Positions 7,613 to 18,200 of a DNA stretch of 25,532 bases are shown here, piece after piece. The stretch covers positions 1 through 25,532 of the forward strand of contig CALXNI010000137.1 in assembly GCA_944389715.1 (NCBI GenBank), in the 5' to 3' direction. This stretch comes from an uncultured Clostridia bacterium. Its GTDB lineage: Bacteria > Bacillota > Clostridia > TANB77 > CAG-508. The translations under genes and the position numbers were made by a program. The notes under the pieces were generated by a model, which was not told the origin of the DNA, did not search any database, and saw only the letters and a program-made list of their open reading frames with translations. Within the stretch, counting starts at the first letter, position 1. Every line of letters starts with the position of its first letter.

Positions 7613-8179
7613 ATGGAGGAATTTATACAAGGGAAACACTTTAGTATAACAGATCCACAAAATGTAAATACAGTAATTTATGAGGTAAACAAAACAGAAA
7701 AAGAAATGGCAAAAAATTCTCCTAAATATACAGTTGAAAGATTAGACTATACGGAGGAATTAGTAGGAGACAAAAAGAAAAAAACATTTTATGTAAATGA
7801 GCCTAAGCCAGAAGGAAATAAATTGATTATATTATCTTTTGGAAAAGAAAAAGTAGTAATAAATAATGGCGTTTTAGATGGAGATCAAGTGTTAATTACT
7901 AAAAAACCTATGCCATTTAAATTCAAAACTTTATATAGTGAACATGAAACAGAATATAAAGAAGTTCAATATACACCAAACTTAAAAAGGCCAATTTCAA
8001 TTATTGACCCAGAAACTACAGAAGAAATAAAACCAGTATTATATTTTGATGAAAAAACAAATGAAGTTAAAGGAAAATGTAAATTAAAACCATTTAAAAA
8101 TTATTTCGCTTTTGAAATAAGAGATTTATCAGATGATAATGTAAGAATAGTAGGGGGAAATCCTGTATTAGAAAATTAA
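7613..8179 (+). CDS. Hypothetical protein, first gene of the VirD4-remnant unit
   Basis: A 188-residue soluble, charged protein with no membrane segment, signal or Cys-rich motif; I do not recognise it. It is rich in Lys, Glu and Pro, with alternating short hydrophobic stretches (KLIILSFGKEKVVI, PISIIDPETTEEIKPVLYF) that suggest beta structure. ATG 7613 is preferred to the in-frame ATG at 7595 because GAGGTG (7598-7603) lies 9 bases upstream of it, while 7595 has nothing. A perfect promoter precedes it. The next small gene begins 12 bases after its stop, and the coupling-protein gene follows, so it was probably an accessory gene of a transfer module. That role is inference from position only. 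Confidence 0.7.
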   Translation: MEEFIQGKHFSITDPQNVNTVIYEVNKTEKEMAKNSPKYTVERLDYTEELVGDKKKKTFYVNEPKPEGNKLIILSFGKEKVVINNGVLDGDQVLITKKPMPFKFKTLYSEHETEYKEVQYTPNLKRPISIIDPETTEEIKPVLYFDEKTNEVKGKCKLKPFKNYFAFEIRDLSDDNVRIVGGNPVLEN

Positions 8180-8191
8180 GGAGGATAAAGA

Positions 8192-8350
8192 ATGTCAGAA
8201 AGAGTAAAGCCACAATTTGGAAGAGAAATGGATCCATGTGAATATAAATCAAAATGGGCTAATAAATTATCTAAAGATGAAGTCGTTGTTATCAGAGCAA
8301 TAGATAATAGGGAGAAATCTAATAAAGTTCCTAGAGACGAAGGTAGATAA
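8192..8350 (+). CDS. Small hypothetical protein (52 aa)
   Basis: A 52-residue ORF with a strong ribosome binding site (AAGGAGGATAAAG, directly after the previous stop) and an ATG at 8192. The protein is basic and hydrophilic, begins MSERVKPQFGREMDP and ends in VPRDEGR. It has one Cys, no membrane helix and no recognisable motif. It is 12 bases behind the upstream gene and 31 bases ahead of the VirD4-like gene, so it belongs to the same unit. The good ribosome binding site and tight packing are the evidence that it is real. Confidence 0.6.
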   Translation: MSERVKPQFGREMDPCEYKSKWANKLSKDEVVVIRAIDNREKSNKVPRDEGR

Positions 8351-8381
8351 TTATTTTTACAAAAGAAAAGGTGATTAAATA

Positions 8382-10350
8382 ATGAATTATAAAATAAAGA
8401 ATACTTTAAAAAAGAGTAAAATGGTATTTATAGTAGGAATAGCAATATGGATAGTGTTATCTATATTGCTTTCTGCACCTATTGCAGTAAGCATTGTCGA
8501 TGCGACTACTAACGGACAGCTCAATTTAAATGATTTTTTTGACAATTTTTTTATGAATATAGGAAATGTAGGACAAAATTTATCAAAAGTTTTTCAAAGT
8601 AATTATATAGGAACTTTTGGTAAGACAGAAGGATATGTAACTATAGCTGTTCTAATATTTTTTGTTATTGGATTTATTAAATCAATGCCAAAAAATGAAT
8701 ATACAGATATAGAGCACGGATCAAGTGACTGGGCAACTGGTGGAGAAGAGTATAGTGTTTTAAGTAAGAAAAAAGGAATATTACTTGCAGAAAATCATTA
8801 TTTACCAGTAGATAAAAGAGGAAATACCAATGTACTAGTAGTAGGACGGATCAGGTTCTGGTAAATCTGCATCATATGTTATTCCAAATGCTTATCAACT
8901 TTTAGGATCATATGTTTTTACAGATCCAAAAGGTGAATTATATGATAAAACAGCAGGATATTTAAAAAGTAAAGGTTATGATATAAAAATATTTAATTTA
9001 GTAAATCCAAAAAATAGTGATGGATATAATCCTTTAATGCATATACAAAGTGAAATTGATGTAGATGTTATAGCAAACACAATAGTTAAAGGGCAATCTG
9101 ATATAAAAAATCAATCAGATCCATATTGGGACGATATGGCAGAAATGTTATTAAAGGCATTAATATATTATTTGTTAGCAACCAGACCAGAAGAAGAGCA
9201 AAATTTAGCAAGCTGTGCAGAATTAGTTAGAGCAGCTAATAATAACGGAGCAGGAAACTTATTAACAGAACTTATGAATCAATTACCATATGATCATCCA
9301 GCAAGAATGAATTATAAATCTATTGAAATTGCACCAGATAAAACATATAGTTCGATACTTTCTTCACTTCAATCAAAACTTGGTAAATTTGATTCAAAAG
9401 AAATAGCAGAACTTACATCAACTAATACAATAGATTTCGAGCAGATTGGAAGTAGAAAAACAGCAGTATATGTAATATCATCTGATACACACGCAGCATA
9501 TGATTTCTTACTTACAATATTCTTCTCACAGATGATTCAAAGATTATATGATTTTGCAGACATAAATGGAGGAGCACTTCCACAGCCTACATATTTTATT
9601 CTTGATGAGTTTGCTAACATAGGAAAGATACCAGATTTTGATAAAAAAATATAAACATCAAGAAGCAGAAAAATATCTTTTAGTGTTATTTTACAAAATT
9701 TAGACCAGTTAGAAGCTGTTTACGAAAAATCACACGAAACAATAATTGGTAATTGTGACACTACATTATTTTTAGGAAGTAACTCTCAAAAAACAGTTGA
9801 ATATTTTTCAAAGGAATTAGGAGAAAAAACAATTAATAGGGATAGTTGGTCTGTAAGCAAAGATAAGCATATGTGGAGACAAGGATATAATAAATCAGAT
9901 CAAGTCATGGCAAGAGCTCTTATGACACCTGACGAATTAAGAAGATTAGATAATGATATGTGTATTATATTTGAAAAAGGGATTAAACCAATAAAAGCTC
10001 CAAAATATTACTATTTTAAATATGATACTATTAAGTTAGTAAATAAGTTTGCATGTAGCCATAATGATATAGAACCTATTGATAGAGGTAAATGGAGAAA
10101 ATATAATCCATATAATCCATATGTTGAAGAAACTGACGAAAAAAGAGAAAATACCAAAATTGAGTCACTTGACGATTTATTTGAAGAAGATAATTCTGCA
10201 CCAACATTACCACAAGATGATCCAGAAACAAATAATAATGAAAATGAAAATAAAGAAAAAGAAGATAATGTATTATCATATGACGTACAAAAAGAACTAG
10301 AAGCAAAATTTGATGAGTTGTTTGGAGCATTAGAGGACTCAGATAACTAA
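8382..10350 (+). pseudogene. VirD4/TraG-type T4SS coupling protein, broken by a frameshift and a stop
   Basis: About 655 codons once repaired. The N-terminus has two membrane helices (about residues 14-38 and 86-107), then HGSSDWATGGEEY and the ATPase domain. An extra base (C8847) inside the Walker A codons shifts the frame: removing it gives VLVVGGSGSGKS and joins the N-terminal piece (8382-8864) to the main piece (open from 8848). That piece has FTDPKGELYDKTAGYL and YFILDEFANIG (Walker B). An in-frame TAA at 9652-9654 then interrupts the K-I-stop-T-S-R-S-R stretch, and the same frame continues to 10350 through ILQNLDQLE and ends in an acidic, Asn-rich tail. Such proteins feed DNA or effectors to a type IV secretion channel. 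No relaxase or channel gene is nearby. The lesions may be real or sequencing/assembly errors. Confidence 0.85.
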
Positions 10351-10363
10351 ATAAAATACTTAA

Positions 10364-10385
10364 AGGCGGATTTGTATATCCGCCT
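10364..10385. terminator. Hairpin between convergent units, probable terminator
   Basis: AGGCGGAT (10364-10371) pairs with ATCCGCCT (10378-10385) around a 6-base loop. On the minus strand it is followed by a T-rich run (TTTAAGTATTTT), so it probably ends the synthetase-kinase operon. On the plus strand the tail is AT-rich without a clean T-tract. Confidence 0.65.
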
Positions 10386-10406
10386 AAATTAATTATATAA
10401 GAGCCA

Positions 10407-12224
10407 TTATAGAGGAATTTCAATAAAGAAAGAGGTTCCCTTTCCTTTTTCAGTTTCATATCTTATCATACCATTAAAATGTGCTTTAATGTTAGAGTAT
10501 GACATAAATAGTCCAAGGCCAGTACCATTTTTTCCTTTTGTTGTTACCATCTCTTTAAATAATTTTTCTTGAACATTATCTGGCAACCCTCCTGCAAAGT
10601 CTGATATTTTAAATATTATATTTTTCCCATCTTTATATATTCTAAAGTTTATATCTTCATTGGATTTGCCTTGCTCTTGATAAGCTTGTATACTATTTGA
10701 GATTATATTATTTATAACTTGTACAAGACTGTTAATATTACCTTTAACAGTAGTTGAAATATCAATATCCGCCTGTGTTTTAAGATTTATTAATGCATTT
10801 TTTAGTTCATGTTTCATTAGTATATCAACATAGTTTATGAGGTCTTTAATTGTAAATCCGTTCGCGGTTTGCTCTGAAAAAGCAACAGCTTGACCTTTTA
10901 TTGCTGTAATTACATCTGACATATATGATAAATGTGTTTTAATTTTCTCTATCCATTCTTTCATGTCTTTGGCAATTTCATGATGATCCTCTATAGTTAC
11001 TTCAGGATCTCCAATACTAGCTTCATATTCTTTTATCAAATCAGATAAACCTTCAGTAGCACCAGATATTGACATTATAGGAGTTTTTAAGTTGTGTGCT
11101 ATTCCACCAATCATTTGACCAAGTGAAGCTAAACGTTCCTTTTCAATAAGCATATCTTGATTATCTTTAATAGTTTGCATATCTATATTATGCTGTGTTA
11201 CATCTTTTAAAAGAATAAGTATTCCTAAAAAATTTTCTTTAGAGGTTATACGATTTATTTCGATATGGAAATATTTATCTATTCTATCAAAGTGCTCCTC
11301 AAAGACAACTGTCCTATCAGTATCCTTAACATCATTTAAGGAATTGTTTAAAATGTTACAGTCAATATGTAAGTCATTATATTTATTTATTACCTCGAAT
11401 AAATTTTTATTTCTTATATCACTAGCAGTAACTCCAAATATTTTTAAAAAAGTTTCATTAAAATCAGTTATTAAATAATCTTCATTAACAACTATATATC
11501 CATCAGACATTCTATCAACTATTTTTTGAAGAGCAATAGGTGTTATTGTTAAAAAATTAAATTTAAAAATTGCTAATGAAATTAAAAATATTACTATTGC
11601 AAATGAGATTGGCGTTGTATATATTGATAAATCTAATATACCAAATGTTGCAACAATGTTAATTAATAATGAAATAAAGGTTCCTATAAAAATTAAAAGA
11701 GATTGTCTTGAAAAGAAACCAGAATTTTTAATGGTATAGTACATAAGATATATTAGACCTATGGCTATACATAAGTACGAGTATGCTGTATGTATAAAAA
11801 AGTATGAGCCAAAAACAGTTTCTCTAAAATGTACAGAATACTTTACATAGAACAAATGATGCAAATCATTTGTCCACAATATTATTAATGAAGAAATAGG
11901 TATAATGAATAAAAGTAAATACTTTAAATTAAACTTAATTTTTGTGTTTACAAATATTAAAGCCATTATTAATATAAAAACAGGTAGAAAACAAGCTGCA
12001 ATATAAATAAAATATTCAAAATATATAGGTGGTATATTTAAAGTGTCTGACAATGAAATCTGAAGTAAAAGACCAATAAACCACATAAATAATAATGAGA
12101 ACAATATAATAAATATTTTATGTAATTGATTTTTCCTTTTAATATTGATTAAAAATATTAACATTCCTGAAATAATTACAAGAGGAATAAATAAGAGTAA
12201 TATATTAGTTGTTGAAAAATTCAT
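10407..12224 (-). CDS. 7TM-PAS sensor histidine kinase coupled to the NRPS
   Basis: A 605-residue membrane kinase. Seven hydrophobic helices fill residues about 8-220, with TNDLHHLFY (118-126) typical of the HisKA_7TM sensor domain. A PAS domain spans about 232-345, then the dimerisation helix with phospho-acceptor His377 in GGIAHNLKTP (HN rather than the common HE). The ATPase domain has an N-box (NNIISNSIQAY, N506/N510), G1 DFAGG (542-546) and GTGLGL (567-572). It should autophosphorylate and pass phosphate to a response regulator, but none is adjacent. Its ATG lies one base after the synthetase TAA and its ribosome binding site (AAGGTGA) is inside the synthetase 3' end, so the two are translationally coupled. 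The ligand is unknown; the synthetase product is the obvious candidate. Confidence 0.92.
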   Translation of the reverse strand: MNFSTTNILLLFIPLVIISGMLIFLINIKRKNQLHKIFIILFSLLFMWFIGLLLQISLSDTLNIPPIYFEYFIYIAACFLPVFILIMALIFVNTKIKFNLKYLLLFIIPISSLIILWTNDLHHLFYVKYSVHFRETVFGSYFFIHTAYSYLCIAIGLIYLMYYTIKNSGFFSRQSLLIFIGTFISLLINIVATFGILDLSIYTTPISFAIVIFLISLAIFKFNFLTITPIALQKIVDRMSDGYIVVNEDYLITDFNETFLKIFGVTASDIRNKNLFEVINKYNDLHIDCNILNNSLNDVKDTDRTVVFEEHFDRIDKYFHIEINRITSKENFLGILILLKDVTQHNIDMQTIKDNQDMLIEKERLASLGQMIGGIAHNLKTPIMSISGATEGLSDLIKEYEASIGDPEVTIEDHHEIAKDMKEWIEKIKTHLSYMSDVITAIKGQAVAFSEQTANGFTIKDLINYVDILMKHELKNALINLKTQADIDISTTVKGNINSLVQVINNIISNSIQAYQEQGKSNEDINFRIYKDGKNIIFKISDFAGGLPDNVQEKLFKEMVTTKGKNGTGLGLFMSYSNIKAHFNGMIRYETEKGKGTSFFIEIPL

Positions 12225-12225
12225 T

Positions 12226-15200
12226 TTAAATCACCTTCTTGACATTTTTTAAAAAATTCAAAATATATTTTTTATCTATTTTAGGCCATTTGAAACCAAT
12301 TTCCTTTAAATAGTTTATAGTAAAGTCAGATTTAATTATAATATCAGTTTTATAAGTCAAATGCAAATTTTTATCTAAATCATTAATCAAAATATTTAAT
12401 GAATTATCCTGCTTTTTATCTGAAATTAATGCTTTGATGATATTTTTAAAATCGTTCTCTTCAACAAATTTAATGTTATAGCTATTTTTATTCAAAAAAG
12501 AAAATAGCGGTTTAATGAAAACATGATTATGATTAAACAGGTGAAATATTCTATTTTCTTTATTGAAATTAGAAATTAGTTTAATTATAGCATCACTTGC
12601 AGAATCAATAGGTGTAAATTCCAGATACATATCTTTCATATATAAAGGGATTCTTTTAATTTTCAAGAAAGCAATAACTCTGTTTATATAAGCATTATCT
12701 AAAATATTTTCTTGGAATTTACCATCTGATAATCTAGGCATTAAATTTCCCATCCTAAGTATATATGCATCTAGGCCATTTTTAATTGCATTTAAAACTA
12801 ATTTTTCAGCTTCAAATTTACTCCTTATATATATGTTTTCTAGGGTTTGTCCTATATAAAAAGATGATTCATCAAAATATGTAGTTTTGTTAATTGATTG
12901 TGTAGCACTACTTGTGTCAAAAGCATTACCTGATATACTCAATGTGGAAACTTGATAAAACTTCTTATTAAAAGATTTACAGAAATTAATAATCTGTTTT
13001 ACACTTTTTACATTAGTGTTGTAAAAATCTTGATAATTTCCATAGTGATCAACTTTTGCTGCACTATTAATTACAATATCTATAGAATTTGCCAAATTAA
13101 ACAAATCAGATTGTTTTAATCCAAAAGCCTCCTTTGTGATATCTCCAGTAATAGCATAAATTCTTTTATTTATATAATTGTTATATTTATCACCAAAATA
13201 ATAATTTAATTTGTTATATAGTTTTAACTCGGGAGTAAGTCCAGGTTCTTTTCTAATTATACAATACACATTTCCAGACTGAGTTTTTAAAAATGAATCT
13301 AATATATGTGCACCTAAAAAACCTGTTACGCCTGTTAAAAGTATATTACCAGGATTTTTATATTCTATAGGAGAACTATTTAAATTATGTGTTAAAATAT
13401 TAGAAAAATCTAATTGAGAATTATTTATAAAATTATTATCATCTTCTCCTCTATCTGACTCTATTTTATTTGTTAACTTAGAAATTGTTGGGAATTTAAA
13501 TATATCTGAATAAGTTATTTTATCTGATATTTTAAGTAATTCTATATTTAAATTCATAGCTAAAATTGAATCTCCTCCTAATTCAAAGAAATCATCATTA
13601 ATTCCAATTGGTTTTGTATTTAAGATGTTTTCCCAGATTGAAACAAGCCTAATCTCCAAATCAGTTTTAGGTGCAACATATTTTTCGTTACGTGAATTAA
13701 TTATTCCGTTTGGTATTGGTAATGATTTTTTGTCAATTTTGCCATTCGGGGTATAAGGAAACTCATCCATTGGTGTAAAATATGAAGGAATCATATATTT
13801 TGGTAAAGTCATAGATAAATATTTTCTTAATTCAGTTACTCTAATTCTTTTATTTGAAATATAATATGCAGCAATAAACTCTCTATTATTAATAGTTTGC
13901 TTAATTACTTTTACTTTTAGAATATTAGGAAATTCTAAGATTTTGTTTTCAATTTCTCCAAGTTCTATTCTAAGACCTCTAATTTTAACTTGATTATCAA
14001 CCCTTCCAAGATAGTAAACTTCTCCACTATCTAAAAACTTACATAAATCTCCAGTTTTATACATGATTTTATTTTTACTAGAAAACTTATTTGATATATA
14101 ACTTTCTTTTGTTAAATTAGAATTATTAATATATCCATAACCGACACCATCGCCTGCAATATATAATTCGCCAGGGATACCGGTTGGTACAGGATTCATA
14201 AATTTATCTAAAATATACATTTGAGTATTATCTAGAGGCTTTCCAATATTAACATCAATTTGAGAAGTAACATCAGTTAGAGATGAAAATACAGTTGTTT
14301 CACTAGGACCATATCCATTATAAACTTTTTTTACTCCTAAATTTTTTAATTGCTCTAATAATTTATTTGGTAAAGGTTCACCGGCTAATACAACATAATC
14401 AAGAGATTTTATAAATGGACAATCTTCAATGTTATCAACAAAAATTTGCATTCTTGATGGGGTCATTTGTATAATTTTTGCACCATTTGCACCAATTAAA
14501 GTATTTAATTTAAAAGGTATATGTTGTTCTTCTTCATTAGCAATAATAACTTTTAAACCCTTTTGTAGAGAAATTAAAGTTTCAAAAATAAAGATATCAA
14601 AACTTACTGTTGTAACAGATATAATTGTTCTGTATACGTTATCTTTTAAATATTGGACATAATTGTTACAATAATTTGTAAGATTTGACAAAGATTGATG
14701 CTTAAGCATAACTCCCTTGGGCATACCAGTAGAACCAGATGTATAAATAATATATGATAAATCCTCTGGTTTATTTACATTTTCTAAATTGTTTTTATGA
14801 TAATTATATAAATCATTTTTAAGTTCGACAAATACTTTGTTATCAAATATCACTTTATCTTTTAAACTTTCAAATGTTAAAAGCATTTTTGCATTACTAT
14901 TACTAAGCATATATTCGATTCTATCTTGAGGATACTCTGGATCTATAGGAATATAGCAAGCACCACTTTTAAGGACAGCAAGAATAGAGACAATCATTTC
15001 AAGAGAACGATTGACCATAATACCAACAATATCATTTCTTTTAATACCTTTATTTCTTAAATAGAAAGCTAAGCTATTAGCTTTTTCGTTTAGTTCTCTA
15101 TATGTTAATTGCTCATTTTCAAAAACTACGGCAATATTATCTGGAGTTTTTTCTACTTGTTCTTCAAACAATTGAGTAATGGTTTTGTCTTTTGGATAAT

Positions 15201-18200
15201 CTACTTTTGTATCATTGAAATCATATAAAATTTTGTTTTTTTCTTTTTCTGAAAGAATACAAATGTCTGATATTTTTACATCTTTATTTTCTAAAAAGAT
15301 ATTTATAATATTGCTATAATGATTTGATAAGTTTTTAATAAAGTCCTTATCAAACAATTTAGTAGCAAATTCAAATGATAAATTATAAACTTTATCATTT
15401 GGGATAACTTCTAACGATAGATCAAATTTAGCTATTTTTGAATCTGGTATATAATATTCTGCATTAATATTTTTAAATGAAATAGGAGAATACCCTTTAT
15501 TTTGATAAATAAACATTGTGTCAAACAAAGGATTTCTACTAGTATCACGTGTTAAATTTAGTTTATTTACTAGCTCATTAAAAGGATAATTTTGATATCT
15601 AAAAGATTTAAAGCATAAGTCCTTAACGGACATAACAAAATCTTTAAATGTTGCATTAGACTCTATTTTTATTCTTAATGGCAAGCTATTGACAAACATA
15701 CCAACTATATTATTAAGTTCATCTATATCTCTATTAACAATAGGAGTGCCAACAACAATATCTTCTTGAGAAGTATATTTAGATAGTAATATATAATATG
15801 CAGATAAAAGAACCATATAAGGTGTAACGGTTAACTCTTTTGCTAACATATTAATTTTACTTGTGGTATATTCATTTATTATTGAATGGATTTTATCCCC
15901 TTCAAAATTTTGAACAGCAGGTCTTGTTTTGGTAGGTAAATTAAGAACAGGAATTTCACCTTTAAACATATTTAACCAATAATTTTCTGCTTCTTTAAGT
16001 GAACCATTACTTAGTTGATTATTCTCCCATACAGAATAATCCTTATAATCTATTTTTAATTCAGGAAGTTCTTCTTCATTATATATTTTGCATATTTCAT
16101 TAGTTAAAATAGATAAAGAAGCTCCGTCAGAAATTATGTGATGCATATCAATCATAAGAAAAGCCCTGCCATCATCTAGTTCTATTAATTCAGCTCTAAA
16201 TAAAGGAGCTTTAGACAAATCAAATGGTTTAACAAAATTTTCAAAAACTATATTAAGCTGATTGCTATCTATGGAAGCATGAGAATTTTGTAATTTAAAT
16301 TTAACTTCATCTGCAACTTTTTGAACAACATTCCCATCTTTAACTTCAAAATAAGTTCTTAAAGAAACTTGCCTTTTTATTAATATATTAAAAGCTCTCT
16401 CTAGTCTTGAAATATCAGGCAATTTATCTAATATTAAAGCACCAGAAATATTATATAAAGTTGAATTGTTACCGGCAATGATAGAAGAATAATATGTTCT
16501 TGATTGTGCTGATGAAGTAGGATAATATTCACCTTTTTCAACTTTTGTAATAGTGTTAACGGTGTTATTTATAGTACTTTTTGAAGATACTAAATCAGAT
16601 AAATCTTTTATAATTGGGTTCTCCAGAACATCTTTAACGAAAATTTGCACATTTAATTTGCTATAAATTTTTGTACATAAATTTATAGCTGTTAAAGAAT
16701 CTCCACCAAGTTCAAAAAATGAATCATTAATACTAATATCATCTATATTTAGTATTTCCTGTAGTAAAGATATTAGAAATTTATCTGTGCTATTTCTAGG
16801 CAAAATTATTTCTTTGTTTTCTCTTTCTAGTTCAGGTATTGGTAATTTTTTTCTATCTATTTTGCCATTTGGAGTGTATGGTAATTTGTCTAATTTAATA
16901 AAGTATTGAGGTATCATATAGAGAGGTAAAGATTTTTTTAATGCGTTGTGAAGATTATTTAAATCAATTTCATATAATGAGGTATAATATCCGCACAAAA
17001 TCTCACGATTACCTTTTAATGTTAATTTATTAACAATACAATTATCTATATTTTTAAATTTCAAAATTTCATTTTCAATTTCTCCAAGTTCTATCCTATG
17101 CCCATTAATTTTAACCTGAAAATCATTTCTTCCTAAATGAATCAATTCACCATCATCAGTAAAATAAGCTAAGTCTCCAGTATCATATATTTTTTCATCA
17201 GAGTAAGGATTTTTAATAAACCTTTTTTTGGTTAAATCAGGATTGTCAAAATATCCTTCAGAAACTCCGGTTCCACCAATATATAAAATTCCAGGAGTAA
17301 AAAGAGGCAAAATATTCTTATCTTTATCTAAAATATAACAAGTTGTATTAGCTATAGGTTTTCCTATAGTTATTATGTTTGAATATGTTAAATTTTTCAC
17401 AGTAGACCAGACCGCAGTTTCTGTAGGGCCATAAACATTATAAATGTTTGCTCTAGATACTTGTTTTAATTTATCTAAAAGTAATTTTGGAAAAGATTCT
17501 CCTCCTACCAAAATATCCGTTACATTTTCCATATATTCTAGATAATTATTATTGGAGATTAGAAAATTAAAACGAGACGGAGTAGTTTGTATAATATTTA
17601 CTTCATTTTTTACACACAAGTCGTTAAAAGATTTTACATCAGTTTGTTCATTTTCGTTTGCTATTACTATTTTTAAGCCTTTTTGCAAAGGAAGAAGAGA
17701 CTCAAGCACAAAAATATCGAAGCTAATTGTTGTAACTGATACTATTGTTTTATCTGGTGAAAAATTTATAATATTTGTCATACCTTGAATAAAGTTATTA
17801 ATATTTGAATGCTTAAGCATAACTCCTTTAGGCATACCGGTAGAGCCAGAAGTATAAATAATATAAGCTAAATCCTCTGGCTTATTTATTTTTTCTAAAT
17901 TATTTTTGTGATAATTGTATAAATCATTTTTAAGTTCAACAAATAGTTTATTATCGAATACTATTTTATCTTTCAAACTTTCAAATGTTAAAAGCATTTT
18001 TGCATTACTATTATTAAGCATATATTCTATTCTATCTTGAGGATACTCTGGGTCTATTGGTATATAGCAAGCCCCACTCTTAAGAACAGCAAGAATGGAA
18101 ATAATCATTTCAAGAGAACGATTGACCATAATACCAACAATATCATTTCTTCCAACACCTTCTTTTCTTAGACAAAAAGCCAAACTGTTAGCTCTTTCAT

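Noticed and set aside
8820..8870. Programmed ribosomal frameshifting in the VirD4-like gene
   Set aside because: The shift falls at a non-slippery sequence inside the Walker A codons, and a nonsense codon follows later in the restored frame. Mutation or sequence error explains both better.
10076..10459. Overlapping ORFs on either strand over the 3' end of the VirD4-like gene
   Set aside because: Their translations are low-complexity (Lys/Ile- or Leu/Tyr-rich) shadows of AT-rich coding DNA, without ribosome binding sites or recognisable domains.
14429..17788. Plus-strand ORFs inside the NRPS gene
   Set aside because: They are antisense shadows that occur at equivalent places in both modules because the NRPS sequence itself is repeated. 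They have no ribosome binding sites or domains.
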